A program made the translations under genes and the position numbers. From assembly GCA_003175985.1 (NCBI GenBank), contig PSRJ01000003.1, positions 1 to 38,715 on the forward strand: a stretch of DNA of 38,715 nt, in the 5' to 3' direction. The stretch is from Terriglobia bacterium (GTDB taxonomy: Bacteria; Acidobacteriota; Terriglobia; Bryobacterales; Bryobacteraceae). This document shows, one piece after another, positions 17,074 to 24,469 of the stretch; positions within the stretch are counted from its first letter, which is position 1, and every line of letters begins with the position of its first letter. The notes under the pieces are model-generated. The model was not told the origin of the DNA, did not search any database, and saw only the letters and a list, made by a program, of their open reading frames with translations.

Positions 17074-17736
17074 TTATCCTGCCTTCCGTTTGGCCTTGAG
17101 CTCCTCCAGCAGGCGGTTGATTTCATCCTGCTTTTCCATTGCCGCGAATTGCTGCTCGACATCGTCCGCGGCTAATTCGGATTCTGCTTGCGCGGTGGCC
17201 TCGCTGTGCCGCACTTTCTCCTTCATGCGCTCGAATGCCGCGGTGTTCGATTCCTCGCCCATCGTCCTTCCTGCCTCTCCCGCTTTGCCCATGGCGCGCG
17301 CCCGCCGGTGTTTCGCGATCAGCAGGTCGCTCTTGGCTTTGGCTTCGTCCAGCTTCTGCTGCAGTTTCAACAGCGCCGCCTTAAGGTTCTCCACCTGGGT
17401 TTTCTGATCCTCCACCTGCTGGCGGAAGCTTGCGGCGGTGCTCTTGTAACTCATCGAGCGTTCCAGCGCCGAGCGGGCCAGCGCGTCGTCCTTCTTATCC
17501 ACCGCCAGTTCGGCGCGGCGTACCCACTGCCTCTCGTTGTCTTCGCATTCCTTGAGTTTGTTCTCCAGCACGTGCTGGTCGGCGATCGAAATCGCGACTT
17601 GCGTCTTTACCTGCAGCAATTGATTCTCCATGTCGAGAATCACCTGCTTGATCATTTTCTCGGGATCTTCGGCCTTATCGACCAGGTCGTTGAGATTGGC
17701 CCGGATTAATGTCGAGACTCGTTCTAAGAGTGCCAT
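17074..17736 (-). CDS. pspA: PspA/IM30 family membrane-stress protein
   Basis: A 220-residue, almost entirely coiled-coil protein with the family hallmark start ALLERVSTLIRANLNDLVDKAEDPEKMI (amphipathic helix then the conserved EDPEKMI) and MENQLLQVKTQVA. PspA/IM30 proteins form ESCRT-III-like assemblies on the inner membrane and stabilise it during proton leakage. The C-terminal helix ends DEINRLLEELKAKRKAG. It is 33 bp downstream of the flotillin gene, so both likely act on the same membrane patches. No PspF-type sigma-54 activator is present; control probably comes from the XRE regulator at the head of the operon. Confidence 0.92.
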   Translation of the reverse strand: MALLERVSTLIRANLNDLVDKAEDPEKMIKQVILDMENQLLQVKTQVAISIADQHVLENKLKECEDNERQWVRRAELAVDKKDDALARSALERSMSYKSTAASFRQQVEDQKTQVENLKAALLKLQQKLDEAKAKSDLLIAKHRRARAMGKAGEAGRTMGEESNTAAFERMKEKVRHSEATAQAESELAADDVEQQFAAMEKQDEINRLLEELKAKRKAG

Positions 17737-17769
17737 AATGTTCCCTTTCTTAGCCCTCAGCCATCGGCC

Positions 17770-19203
17770 TCACTGCGCCGCTCCTTTGCTTTTCCCGTCC
17801 AGCTTCGGTCCTTTGTCGCCGATGGTTCGCACTTTTGCGAACAACTCGTTGAGCGGCATGCCGGAGAGCGTTTCGAAAAGCGCGGGAATCTGGGCGGCCA
17901 TCTTGGTCAGGTCGCCCGTGATCTTGTTCAAGCCGGCCGCATCGCCGTTGCCCGTGGAGATCACCGTGATCTTGTCCACGTTGGCCAGCGGCGCAGCCAG
18001 CGCCTTCACCACCTCCGGCATATTGCTGATGAGCTTGTCGACAATCGCCGCCTGGTTGAATTCCTGGTAGGCCTCGGCTTTTACGTTCATCGCCTTGGCT
18101 TCGGCTTCGCCCTTCTTGAAGATGATTTCCGCCTCGGCATCGCCCTGCGCACGGATGGCCGCGGCCCGGCCTTCCGCTTCCTTGATGAGCCGCTGGCGCT
18201 CGGCTTCCGCCAGGGTTTCAATCCGCCTCCGCTCGAACTCCGCCTGCTTGAGAACGGTGGCGGTCAGTTCGCGGTCGCGCCGCTCGATCTCCGCTTCCTG
18301 CACCTTCACTTCGTGTTCCTTTTCCACCTGGTGAACGGTGACTTCCTCGGCGCGCACCTGCTGCTGCATGATGTTGGTCTGAATCTCGTAGGCTTTATCC
18401 GCCTGCGCCTGGGCCTTTTTCATCATTTCGTTGTATTCCGCCTTCTTCAATTCCAGGTCGCGCTGCGCCTCCGCCTGTTTGGCCAGCGAGAGCGTCTCGG
18501 CAAGCACGCGCTCCTGGTCGGCCTGCGCCTTGGCGACCGCCGCCTCGCGCGCTGCCAGCGCCCTCTTGATCGCAGTATCGCGGTCGGCTTCGGCCGCGGC
18601 GACGTCGGCGTCGCGCTTGATGCGCGCCACATCCGGCCGGCCCATATTCGTGATGTACTCGTTCTTGTCGCGCACTTCCTTGATGGTGAACGAGATCACT
18701 TCCAGCCCCATCTTGTTCATGTCATCGGCGCAGGTGGAACGCATGCGGTCGCCCACCATCTCCGGCTGCTTCACAATCTCTTCCACCGTGAGCTGCCCGA
18801 TGATGCCGCGCAGGTGGCCTTCCATCACCAGCCGGATCAGATCTTCGCGCTCCTTCGGCGCCTTCGTCAGGAACTGCTCGGCGGCGGTGAGAATCGATTC
18901 CGGGTCGGATTTCACCTTGATCTGCGCCACCGCCTCCACAGTGACGGCCACTCCCTGCCGGGTGTAGAGGTCCTGCTGCGGCGCCACGTCGAACGACATC
19001 AGCTCCAGCGAAAGACCCTTGCAGTTCTCCACCATCGGGAAGATCACGGTGCCGCGGCCCTTCACCACGCGCGTGCCGCGAAAGCCGTACACGATGATGG
19101 CCTCGTGCGGCCCGGCCTTGCGGAACAGCTTGGCGAACACGGCCATGAGAAACAGAATCGCCAGCACCATGAGGCCGGCAATCACAATCGTTGGGTTATA
19201 CAT
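17770..19203 (-). CDS. Flotillin / YqiK-like band-7 membrane scaffold
   Basis: A 477-residue protein: one N-terminal membrane segment (about 5-27), a PHB/band-7 domain (30-190; IIVYGFRGTRVVKGRGTVIFP and IGQLTVEEIVKQPEMVGDRM), then a long Ala/Glu/Arg/Gln-rich coiled coil (200-390) with the EAEA repeats typical of flotillins, and a C-terminal region with DKITVISTGNG. Flotillins form lipid microdomains and usually pair with an NfeD-like partner, which is exactly the upstream gene (15 bp gap). An AGAGGAGA ribosome site lies about 8 nt before the ATG. The organisation mirrors YqiJ-YqiK and YuaF-FloT. Confidence 0.93.
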   Translation of the reverse strand: MYNPTIVIAGLMVLAILFLMAVFAKLFRKAGPHEAIIVYGFRGTRVVKGRGTVIFPMVENCKGLSLELMSFDVAPQQDLYTRQGVAVTVEAVAQIKVKSDPESILTAAEQFLTKAPKEREDLIRLVMEGHLRGIIGQLTVEEIVKQPEMVGDRMRSTCADDMNKMGLEVISFTIKEVRDKNEYITNMGRPDVARIKRDADVAAAEADRDTAIKRALAAREAAVAKAQADQERVLAETLSLAKQAEAQRDLELKKAEYNEMMKKAQAQADKAYEIQTNIMQQQVRAEEVTVHQVEKEHEVKVQEAEIERRDRELTATVLKQAEFERRRIETLAEAERQRLIKEAEGRAAAIRAQGDAEAEIIFKKGEAEAKAMNVKAEAYQEFNQAAIVDKLISNMPEVVKALAAPLANVDKITVISTGNGDAAGLNKITGDLTKMAAQIPALFETLSGMPLNELFAKVRTIGDKGPKLDGKSKGAAQ

Positions 19204-19218
19204 GGAGCATTTCTCCTC

Positions 19219-19800
19219 TCAGCGCCCGAGCTCGAATTCGTCCGCCGGGTCCTGCCACGGCCGGACGTACGCGATGCCCTTTTCGTAGCGCGTCACCAGC
19301 ACCTCGGCGCCTTTGGGAATCGCAACCGCTTCCTCGGCGCGCGCACCCGCCACGCGGCGGGTCCCTTCCTGCGAATAGATGATCTCACCCGTGCCCCCTT
19401 GGCGAATCGGGATGGAGACGCGACCCAGCACGCCGACCATTTCGTAATCGGCCGGATTGAGCGCCGCTTCGCGGGCCATCAACACCTTCGCCAAAAACCA
19501 GAACACCACCGCCGCCGCTCCCAGCCCGCTCAGCGTCGCGAACCCCAGCGCCGCCACGAACCACACGCCGTAGTAATGTTGCAGCAGGTAGCCCGTGCCG
19601 CCAAACCACGCCAGGAACGCCGCAATCGTCCCGAAGTTGAACCACGGCACATCCAGTGCCTGCGGCCCGTGCGGCAGATGAAGGCCGTGGTGCACGTGCA
19701 GATGCGGCACGTGCAGATGCACGCTGCCGGCCAGCAGCGCCAGCGCGCTCAGGCTGAATCCCACGAAAAAGCAAATGAGGTAGAAATCCGACCAGGTCAT
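19219..19800 (-). CDS. NfeD-like / YqiJ-like membrane protein
   Basis: A 193-residue protein with two or three N-terminal membrane segments (FYLICFFVGFSLSALALLAG, and around residues 55-110) and a C-terminal OB-fold-like NfeD domain (about 120-180; GVLGRVSIPIRQGGTGEIIYS, PKGAEVLVTRYEKGIAYVRP). A striking His-rich stretch, HLHVPHLHVHHGLHLPHG, lies between the first two membrane segments and could bind metal. The ATG overlaps the TGA of the XRE gene (ATGA), giving coupled translation. NfeD-family proteins are partners of flotillins, consistent with the next gene. Confidence 0.88.
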   Translation of the reverse strand: MTWSDFYLICFFVGFSLSALALLAGSVHLHVPHLHVHHGLHLPHGPQALDVPWFNFGTIAAFLAWFGGTGYLLQHYYGVWFVAALGFATLSGLGAAAVVFWFLAKVLMAREAALNPADYEMVGVLGRVSIPIRQGGTGEIIYSQEGTRRVAGARAEEAVAIPKGAEVLVTRYEKGIAYVRPWQDPADEFELGR

Positions 19801-20285
19801 GATCGCCTCCTCGCTGCGGGTGCCGGCTTCAGCACTTCCATGAGCCGCTCGGCCAGCCCCGGATTTTCCAGAATCGTCCCCAACAGGACCAGACACAGCC
19901 GCGAGTCCGTGTGCCGCGCAACCGCCAGCAATGCATGATGCAGATCCGGATCGCGCCGGAAACGTTCGGCCCCGCTCACCAGCCACAGATCGAGCTTGTC
20001 CTCCAGCGCGCCCAGGTCTGAAATCAGCTCGTTCTGGAACCCCTCGGGGTCATCCACCAGGTAGCCCGGATGCACTTTGAAGAACTTGGCCAGCAGCAGA
20101 CGCGTCGAGTTGGTCAGGTGCGGCCGCGCCCCGCTTTCGATCTGCGAGAGATAGCTCTGGCTGATGGATTTGCCTAGCTCTTTTTGAATCAGCCGGGCCA
20201 CTTCGAGCTGCGACAACTCGCGTCCGAGCCCGCGGAGCGTACCTTCGACCTCACGCAGATAGCGAATTTTCTCTCCGAGCCGCAT
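19797..20285 (-). CDS. XRE-family transcriptional regulator heading the flotillin/PspA operon
   Basis: A 162-residue protein with an N-terminal helix-turn-helix (about residues 5-75; SQLEVARLIQKELG, then SISQSYLSQIESGARPHLT) and a helical C-terminal domain (80-155) likely to mediate dimerisation or sensing. As first gene of a coupled operon with an inverted repeat over its own promoter, it is probably autoregulatory. No metal-binding or enzymatic motif was found in the C-terminal part. There is no Shine-Dalgarno sequence before the ATG, so a short-leader mRNA is likely. Confidence 0.88.
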   Translation of the reverse strand: MRLGEKIRYLREVEGTLRGLGRELSQLEVARLIQKELGKSISQSYLSQIESGARPHLTNSTRLLLAKFFKVHPGYLVDDPEGFQNELISDLGALEDKLDLWLVSGAERFRRDPDLHHALLAVARHTDSRLCLVLLGTILENPGLAERLMEVLKPAPAARRRS

Positions 20286-20321
20286 ATCGCAATCTGTAAT
20301 TACTATATTGCAAATTGCGAT
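20286..20321. promoter_or_regulatory. Inverted repeat, likely operator of the XRE regulator
   Basis: ATCGCAAT at 20286-20293 is exactly mirrored by ATTGCGAT at 20314-20321, with a 20-bp centre that also holds the palindrome GTAATTAC (20296-20303). The arms bracket the -10 box and the transcription start of the XRE gene, and one arm reaches the base before the start codon. This is the arrangement expected for an autorepressor site. Confidence 0.6.
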
Positions 20322-20331
20322 TGGTTGTCAA
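20302..20331 (-). promoter_or_regulatory. Near-consensus sigma-70 promoter of the XRE-NfeD-flotillin-PspA operon
   Basis: On the minus strand: perfect TTGACA at 20331-20326, an 18-bp spacer, TATAGT at 20307-20302. The predicted start near 20295 gives a leader of only about 10 nt before the ATG at 20285. Confidence 0.75.
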
Positions 20332-20379
20332 GAGTGGATTTCGTCGGCGAGGGTGGCTCCCGCCAGGGGACAGGCTGAG

Positions 20380-20442
20380 TTGAAGGAACAAACCCATTTT
20401 GTGGCGCGGGCGCAATTGAAGAAACGAAGCCAATTTGAGGCG
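20380..20442 (-). repeat. Degenerate tandem repeat of 36-bp period
   Basis: Two 27-bp segments, 20380-20406 and 20416-20442, match at 22 of 27 positions at an offset of 36 bp. Read on the minus strand, the 12-codon unit gives QIGFVSSIAPAP then QNGFVPSTQPVP. It resembles low-complexity IGFV/NWLRF-type arrays I recall from acidobacterial annotations (recollection, not searched). Possibly a dispersed intergenic repeat family. Confidence 0.5.
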
Positions 20443-20672
20443 GGAGGGCGTGTGGCCCGTTGGCGCGGATTTTTTTTTTGTAGGCATAAGTGGGATTGGA
20501 GCGTGGACGATGCGCTGTCGGTTATAGGGTAGCGGACGAGCAAGTGGCGTTTTGTTGATTTCAGTCACAAATGCCTGAAATTCGTTAAGGAATTCTCCTG
20601 AGAAATGAGTAACCGGGGTTTTGGGATTCTTTCAGTCTAATTAAGAAACAAAAAAATCTTGAGAAATGTCTC

Positions 20673-20702
20673 TTGCATTCCTCCGGTACAGGGGCGTATG
20701 CT
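20673..20702 (+). promoter_or_regulatory. Orphan sigma-70-like promoter
   Basis: TTGCAT at 20673-20678, an 18-bp spacer and TATGCT at 20697-20702. A transcript would start near 20709 and reach the 14-codon ORF at 20801 after a leader containing a short hairpin (CCTGG/CCAGG near 20733-20748). Confidence 0.35.
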
Positions 20703-20800
20703 TATTTTCAGACATAGACATCCTGTTCCGCCTGGTTGCCTCCAGGAAATTCCTCTTACGCGGTATCACGCGAGAGGAAGGGATCTTAGAGGAGAAGTCA

Positions 20801-20845
20801 ATGCCGTATACTTGCAACAATGGCAGTCTATCGTGGATCCTGTAG
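20801..20845 (+). CDS. Possible 14-codon leader ORF
   Basis: An AGAGGAGA ribosome site sits about 6 nt before an ATG that opens MPYTCNNGSLSWIL and then TAG. The ribosome site is one of the best in the window, but no gene follows on this strand. It may be a leader peptide of a lost gene or a chance ORF. No known family recognised. Confidence 0.25.
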   Translation: MPYTCNNGSLSWIL

Positions 20846-20948
20846 CTGTGCCGCTCGACTATAGCAATTATACGAAAAATTCTTGGTGATGGTGAGCAGC
20901 TCAGCGTAGCTGTCCGAAAAGAACAATGGTGGACAAGTTCCTGGTGTC

Positions 20949-23156
20949 TTAAGTGCTGTAGACGGTCTTGTCGGATTTCCGGGTGCCGCTATTCCGGGAG
21001 TTGATTCTCGCGTGCAATCCGAGCACTAGTACCGCCGTCAGCCCCAGCGTGGTCAGCAAAGCGCCCCAATATACGATGACTGGGCGATATCGGATCTCAA
21101 CCTCGTGCGCACCGCCATCCACGACGACGCCTTGTATTGCTCCATAGGCCTCATAAAGATTCGCGTGGCGGCCATCTACGGTGGCCTCCCAGCCAGGGAA
21201 GAAGGTCTGGCTCAGCACGATCATTCCTCTACACGCCATTTGCGCGTCTAATGCGACGCGCGTGGCGCTCCGCTGGAGCACGCGCACGTCATCTGCACTG
21301 TTGCACAAATCGAGTGTTGGCGCGCTGCCCGTGAGGAAAACCTCGTTGCGCAGATTAGCGGATCGAAGGCGCGCGACCAGGTCCTGACTAGTTGTTGAAG
21401 AAGCGTGGTGGACAGTCCAAAGCCGAGGAAATGCCTCTGGATTGCGGTAGACCTTTAGCCCTGAAGTCCCCTTGAAAATCTCGCTTTGCCCGGAACGCAG
21501 CGGTTGCCGGCCGACAAAATAATTAAGGCTAAACAGCATTGTCGCCAGCTTCCCTCCCGCCAGACGATCTTCCTCGAACGGTACTAGATTCGCAGTCATG
21601 CCGCCGAGATAAGCCTGAAATTGGTCGACGCCGTCCCAATCACCGATATTGTAAGGAACAGCAGCGGGATCGATCTCCAGCCGGACGAGTTGCGGTTCTT
21701 TGCGGAGGAACGTCACGACGTCGCGGTTTTTTTCCAGCTCTTGCAAGAATCCACCAGGCGTTTCGCGATGGCGGAAGTTGGCGCCGGTTACCGTGCCTAG
21801 CTCGAAAATCGCGGTCGTGCATAATATCGCGATGGCCGTCCGCTCCGCAATCCGTTTCGACTTCCGCGCGTGCAGTACGGCGGCAAGCGCTAACGCCACC
21901 ATCGCCGCTACAGCATACCGCTCGTACTCACGCGAAACTTCCGAACGTATTGACGATAGAACTGCGAGCACCGGCCACGGCAGGATTCCGATGACGATCA
22001 AGCTTACTGTGCACCATCGGCCGGGTTCCTGGCGACGCAGCGCATCGATGCCGTAAGAGGCCAACACGCTCAACGCGAATTGAGCTAGGACGACCGCCAT
22101 GGCCGGAGTGCGGGCTTTCTCAACCATCGGGATCAACAGATACGCGATGCCGTGGAAAACAGAAAAGCCCCCCATCGCAAACAAGAGTGCCCCGGCACAG
22201 ATCGCTCCCAGCAGACGGACGGAGTCGCAACCGAATTCCAGCGTCAGTCCCAGCAACGCCAGAGTCAAGACGGCAATACCAATGAACGTGTTCTGGTCGC
22301 CTGTTGGAAGAGCCAGCCCGATTATGCCCAGCGGCGGCAAAGAGTATTGCTGGTGGACAATGTATGGCACATACTGGCCCCAGGAAACCGGATTCTGAGA
22401 GCCGACCCAGCGGATAGAACGAATTCCGTATTCATAGCCGGGCAGCGTTTGAAGAGCGCTAACCAAAGCTGTAAACATCACAAACAATGCTGCTGGCTGA
22501 AGCGGCCGAACACGACGCTGATAAATGTGGATCAGCCATAGAGCGGCCATCATGAGGCTAGTGTAGGTAGGAATCTGGTGATGGCCGCTGAGGAAGGAGA
22601 TGCCCAGGAATGTTCCCGCGAGCGCGGCGCTGGCCAGCGGTCGCTGACCGCGGACGACGCGGAGATAGAACATCAGAACCAGCGGAATCCAGATAGCCCC
22701 GTTTAGCATCTGCGGCCAGCCAATGGAGCCCACCACACCTCCCAGTCCGAAGGCAAGGCCAGCGAAGACGGAAGCAGAAACCGTGCGCCCGAGGTCACGG
22801 CAAAGCCAGTAGCAGAATAACGCGGCAAAGAAGTGGGTCAAGATGAAATACCCGTGAAGCCAAACCCGCTGGATGTGCCCGTCGCGAAGTGGCAGAAGGA
22901 ACAGCAACCAATTCGGTGGATATGCGGCTCCGGGCTGGAGCTGGCCGACCAAGGGCTGCCCGCCCCAGACGTGAGGGTCCCAAAGCGGGAACGCGCCGCT
23001 GTGCAACGACACAGCTTCGAACTGATACCAGGGGAGCACCTGGTAAGCCATGTCGGGATGGTCTGCCCACGTGTACTGCTTCGTGAGCAACTTCCAGAAA
23101 CAGCCAGTAACGATCACTAAAAGGACAACCGGGCCAATAGCGGACGAGCGGCTCAT
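20949..23156 (-). CDS. YfhO-family polytopic membrane protein (GT-C-like)
   Basis: A 735-residue integral membrane protein with about 11-13 helices in the first 430 residues, a soluble extracytoplasmic region (about 430-690) and a final membrane helix (GALLTTLGLTAVLVLGLHA). Features of the YfhO family are the early PDMAYQVLPWYQFEAVSLHSG and PLWDPHVWGGQPLVGQLQPG, where acidic residues may act as in GT-C glycosyltransferases, and the C-terminal SQTFFPGWEATVDG motif. YfhO in Bacillus is linked to sugar transfer to teichoic acid. It is probably a lipid-linked-sugar transferase for envelope glycans. It is monocistronic in view and separated from neighbours by gene-poor DNA. Confidence 0.82.
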   Translation of the reverse strand: MSRSSAIGPVVLLVIVTGCFWKLLTKQYTWADHPDMAYQVLPWYQFEAVSLHSGAFPLWDPHVWGGQPLVGQLQPGAAYPPNWLLFLLPLRDGHIQRVWLHGYFILTHFFAALFCYWLCRDLGRTVSASVFAGLAFGLGGVVGSIGWPQMLNGAIWIPLVLMFYLRVVRGQRPLASAALAGTFLGISFLSGHHQIPTYTSLMMAALWLIHIYQRRVRPLQPAALFVMFTALVSALQTLPGYEYGIRSIRWVGSQNPVSWGQYVPYIVHQQYSLPPLGIIGLALPTGDQNTFIGIAVLTLALLGLTLEFGCDSVRLLGAICAGALLFAMGGFSVFHGIAYLLIPMVEKARTPAMAVVLAQFALSVLASYGIDALRRQEPGRWCTVSLIVIGILPWPVLAVLSSIRSEVSREYERYAVAAMVALALAAVLHARKSKRIAERTAIAILCTTAIFELGTVTGANFRHRETPGGFLQELEKNRDVVTFLRKEPQLVRLEIDPAAVPYNIGDWDGVDQFQAYLGGMTANLVPFEEDRLAGGKLATMLFSLNYFVGRQPLRSGQSEIFKGTSGLKVYRNPEAFPRLWTVHHASSTTSQDLVARLRSANLRNEVFLTGSAPTLDLCNSADDVRVLQRSATRVALDAQMACRGMIVLSQTFFPGWEATVDGRHANLYEAYGAIQGVVVDGGAHEVEIRYRPVIVYWGALLTTLGLTAVLVLGLHARINSRNSGTRKSDKTVYST

Positions 23157-23333
23157 TACACTAACTCTATCCCCAAAGTGGGCGCTCGCTGCCCGGCCTT
23201 CCCCTTCCCCTGCCCCGATCCGCAGGGCCAGCAGTCGATCCTTTCCGGCAGGCAGGAGATGGAATGCGCGCCCCTCTCGCTATTTATCCTGTGTTTAACT
23301 TCGTGTAGTACGATTTCGGGCGGAGGATTCTTC

Positions 23334-24177
23334 ATGCCACGACTCGCACCGTTCGCGTTTGCGGCCCTGCTCGCGCTGCCCTGGCGGCTCAGTGAGAGAA
23401 TTGTACCGCGCGGCGCAAACAGACCGATGCGATACACTTCGGCCACGGAGTGATGAGGAGCGCGAATTCGTTGCGGCGGCCGGGGGCCTGCGGGAAAACC
23501 CGCCGGACTTATCGCCGTGCGTATCCGGCCGCCAGTGATTTGAGCTGCATCTTGAGGATGATTCCGGCAAGGCTCTTGCCGGCGCGTCAGTTGAAATACA
23601 TCGTATCCGGGAGTTCACGCGAGATCGATTCGGCCACGTAACCAGTCGAGGGCTGGCGTTTTCCACGGCAACCCAGACGGACGCGGATGGCCGATTCAGC
23701 TTCTCAGGTGTGCCCGCGGGCGGGCACTTTATCTGCGCGTATCCGGCCGTATCGGGGTATTTATCGAACTGCGAGTGGAACACAATCGCGCAACGGACGG
23801 AGATTGCGGATGGGGCTCAGTTGACCAGCCTATCCCTGATTTTGCGGAAAGGAACGATTGTGCAGATTGTGGCCGACGATCCCTCCGGGCTGGTGAAACC
23901 GCCTCCCGGGTTTGTGGGGAAAGTGAGCGGGCATTACTTCTTTCCCAGTGTGAAGAATGTGGAAGGGTACTTCAGTTCGGCACGGTTCACTGGAGACACC
24001 GGCGGCCAGCACACTTACAGCGTCACAATCCCCAAGAATGTTACCGTGGAATTATTCTTCGACAGCGATGTTTCTGTTGCCGATTCGGCGGGAAGCCGCG
24101 TGGCCACGCGGGTACCCTCTGGCGTGGCCGTAAAAGGCGGCTCTGACACGGTAACCGTTAACGTGTCTCTCAAATGA
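23334..24177 (+). pseudogene. Frameshifted secreted carboxypeptidase-regulatory-like domain protein
   Basis: A strong GGAGG ribosome site precedes the ATG at 23334, which starts a signal-peptide-like MPRLAPFAFAALLALP; that frame stops at about 23452. The body of the protein is in another frame: from 23539 (right after an in-frame TGA at 23536-23538) it reads FELHLEDDSGKALAGASVEI, TQTDADGRFSFSGVPAGGHF and onward to the stop at 24177, a typical beta-sandwich CarboxypepD_reg-like domain. No ATG, GTG or TTG exists in the body frame before a GTG at 23710 in the middle of the domain. I therefore read it as one ancestral gene broken by a frameshift plus a stop. The 23157-23333 stretch before it shows no gene. 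Confidence 0.65.
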
Positions 24178-24185
24178 GGTAGTGT

Positions 24186-24414
24186 ATGAAGCGTCTCTCG
24201 CCACTTTTGCTTTTCCTGTTCCTACCGCCGGCCTTCGCACAGGCGCCGCGGGTGTTCCTATTTCCTGCCGGGCTCGGGACCCGATGGGCAGGTCATCGTT
24301 GAATACTCTCCCGCACCCGAGAGTACTCCCGCTATTACGGCGCCGGGGATCACGGATAAAGTCCAGGTATCCTGGATCTATCGTTTTGTGTTTGGCGGAC
24401 TGCTTATCGAGTAA
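24186..24414 (+). pseudogene. Frameshifted short secreted protein
   Basis: The ATG at 24186, with GAGGTAGT just upstream, opens a textbook signal peptide (MKRLSPLLLFLFLPPAFAQA) but the frame stops at 24302 after 38 codons. The +1 frame takes over at about 24265 with LPGSGPDGQVIVEYSPAP and runs to TAA at 24412-24414, ending SWIYRFVFGGLLIE. A single indel between about 24255 and 24275 would restore one ~75-residue exported protein. It follows the other broken gene by 8 bp, so both may have decayed together. The product is unknown. Confidence 0.6.
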
Positions 24415-24469
24415 GAGTCGCGATCCACTTGCATGGGACCGGGGCTGTCGAGAGCCTACTTAACGCCGT

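Larger units (their letters stand above)
20332..20948. other. Gene-poor 617-bp interval between divergent-facing minus-strand units
   Basis: No convincing protein-coding gene. It holds a degenerate 36-bp-period repeat (20380-20442), a run of ten T (about 20466-20475), an AT-rich block (about 20560-20665) clearly lower in GC than the surroundings, and an orphan promoter with a 14-codon ORF (described separately). Most of it could be remnant DNA. Confidence 0.6.

Noticed and set aside
18313-19938. 541-codon plus-strand reading frame over the flotillin and NfeD genes
   Set aside because: His/Arg-rich, no recognisable domain, exactly antisense to two well-supported genes.
20450-20480. T10 run as an intrinsic terminator
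   Set aside because: The only nearby stem (GGGC/GCCC) is four bases and too far from the T-run; no gene on the plus strand ends here.
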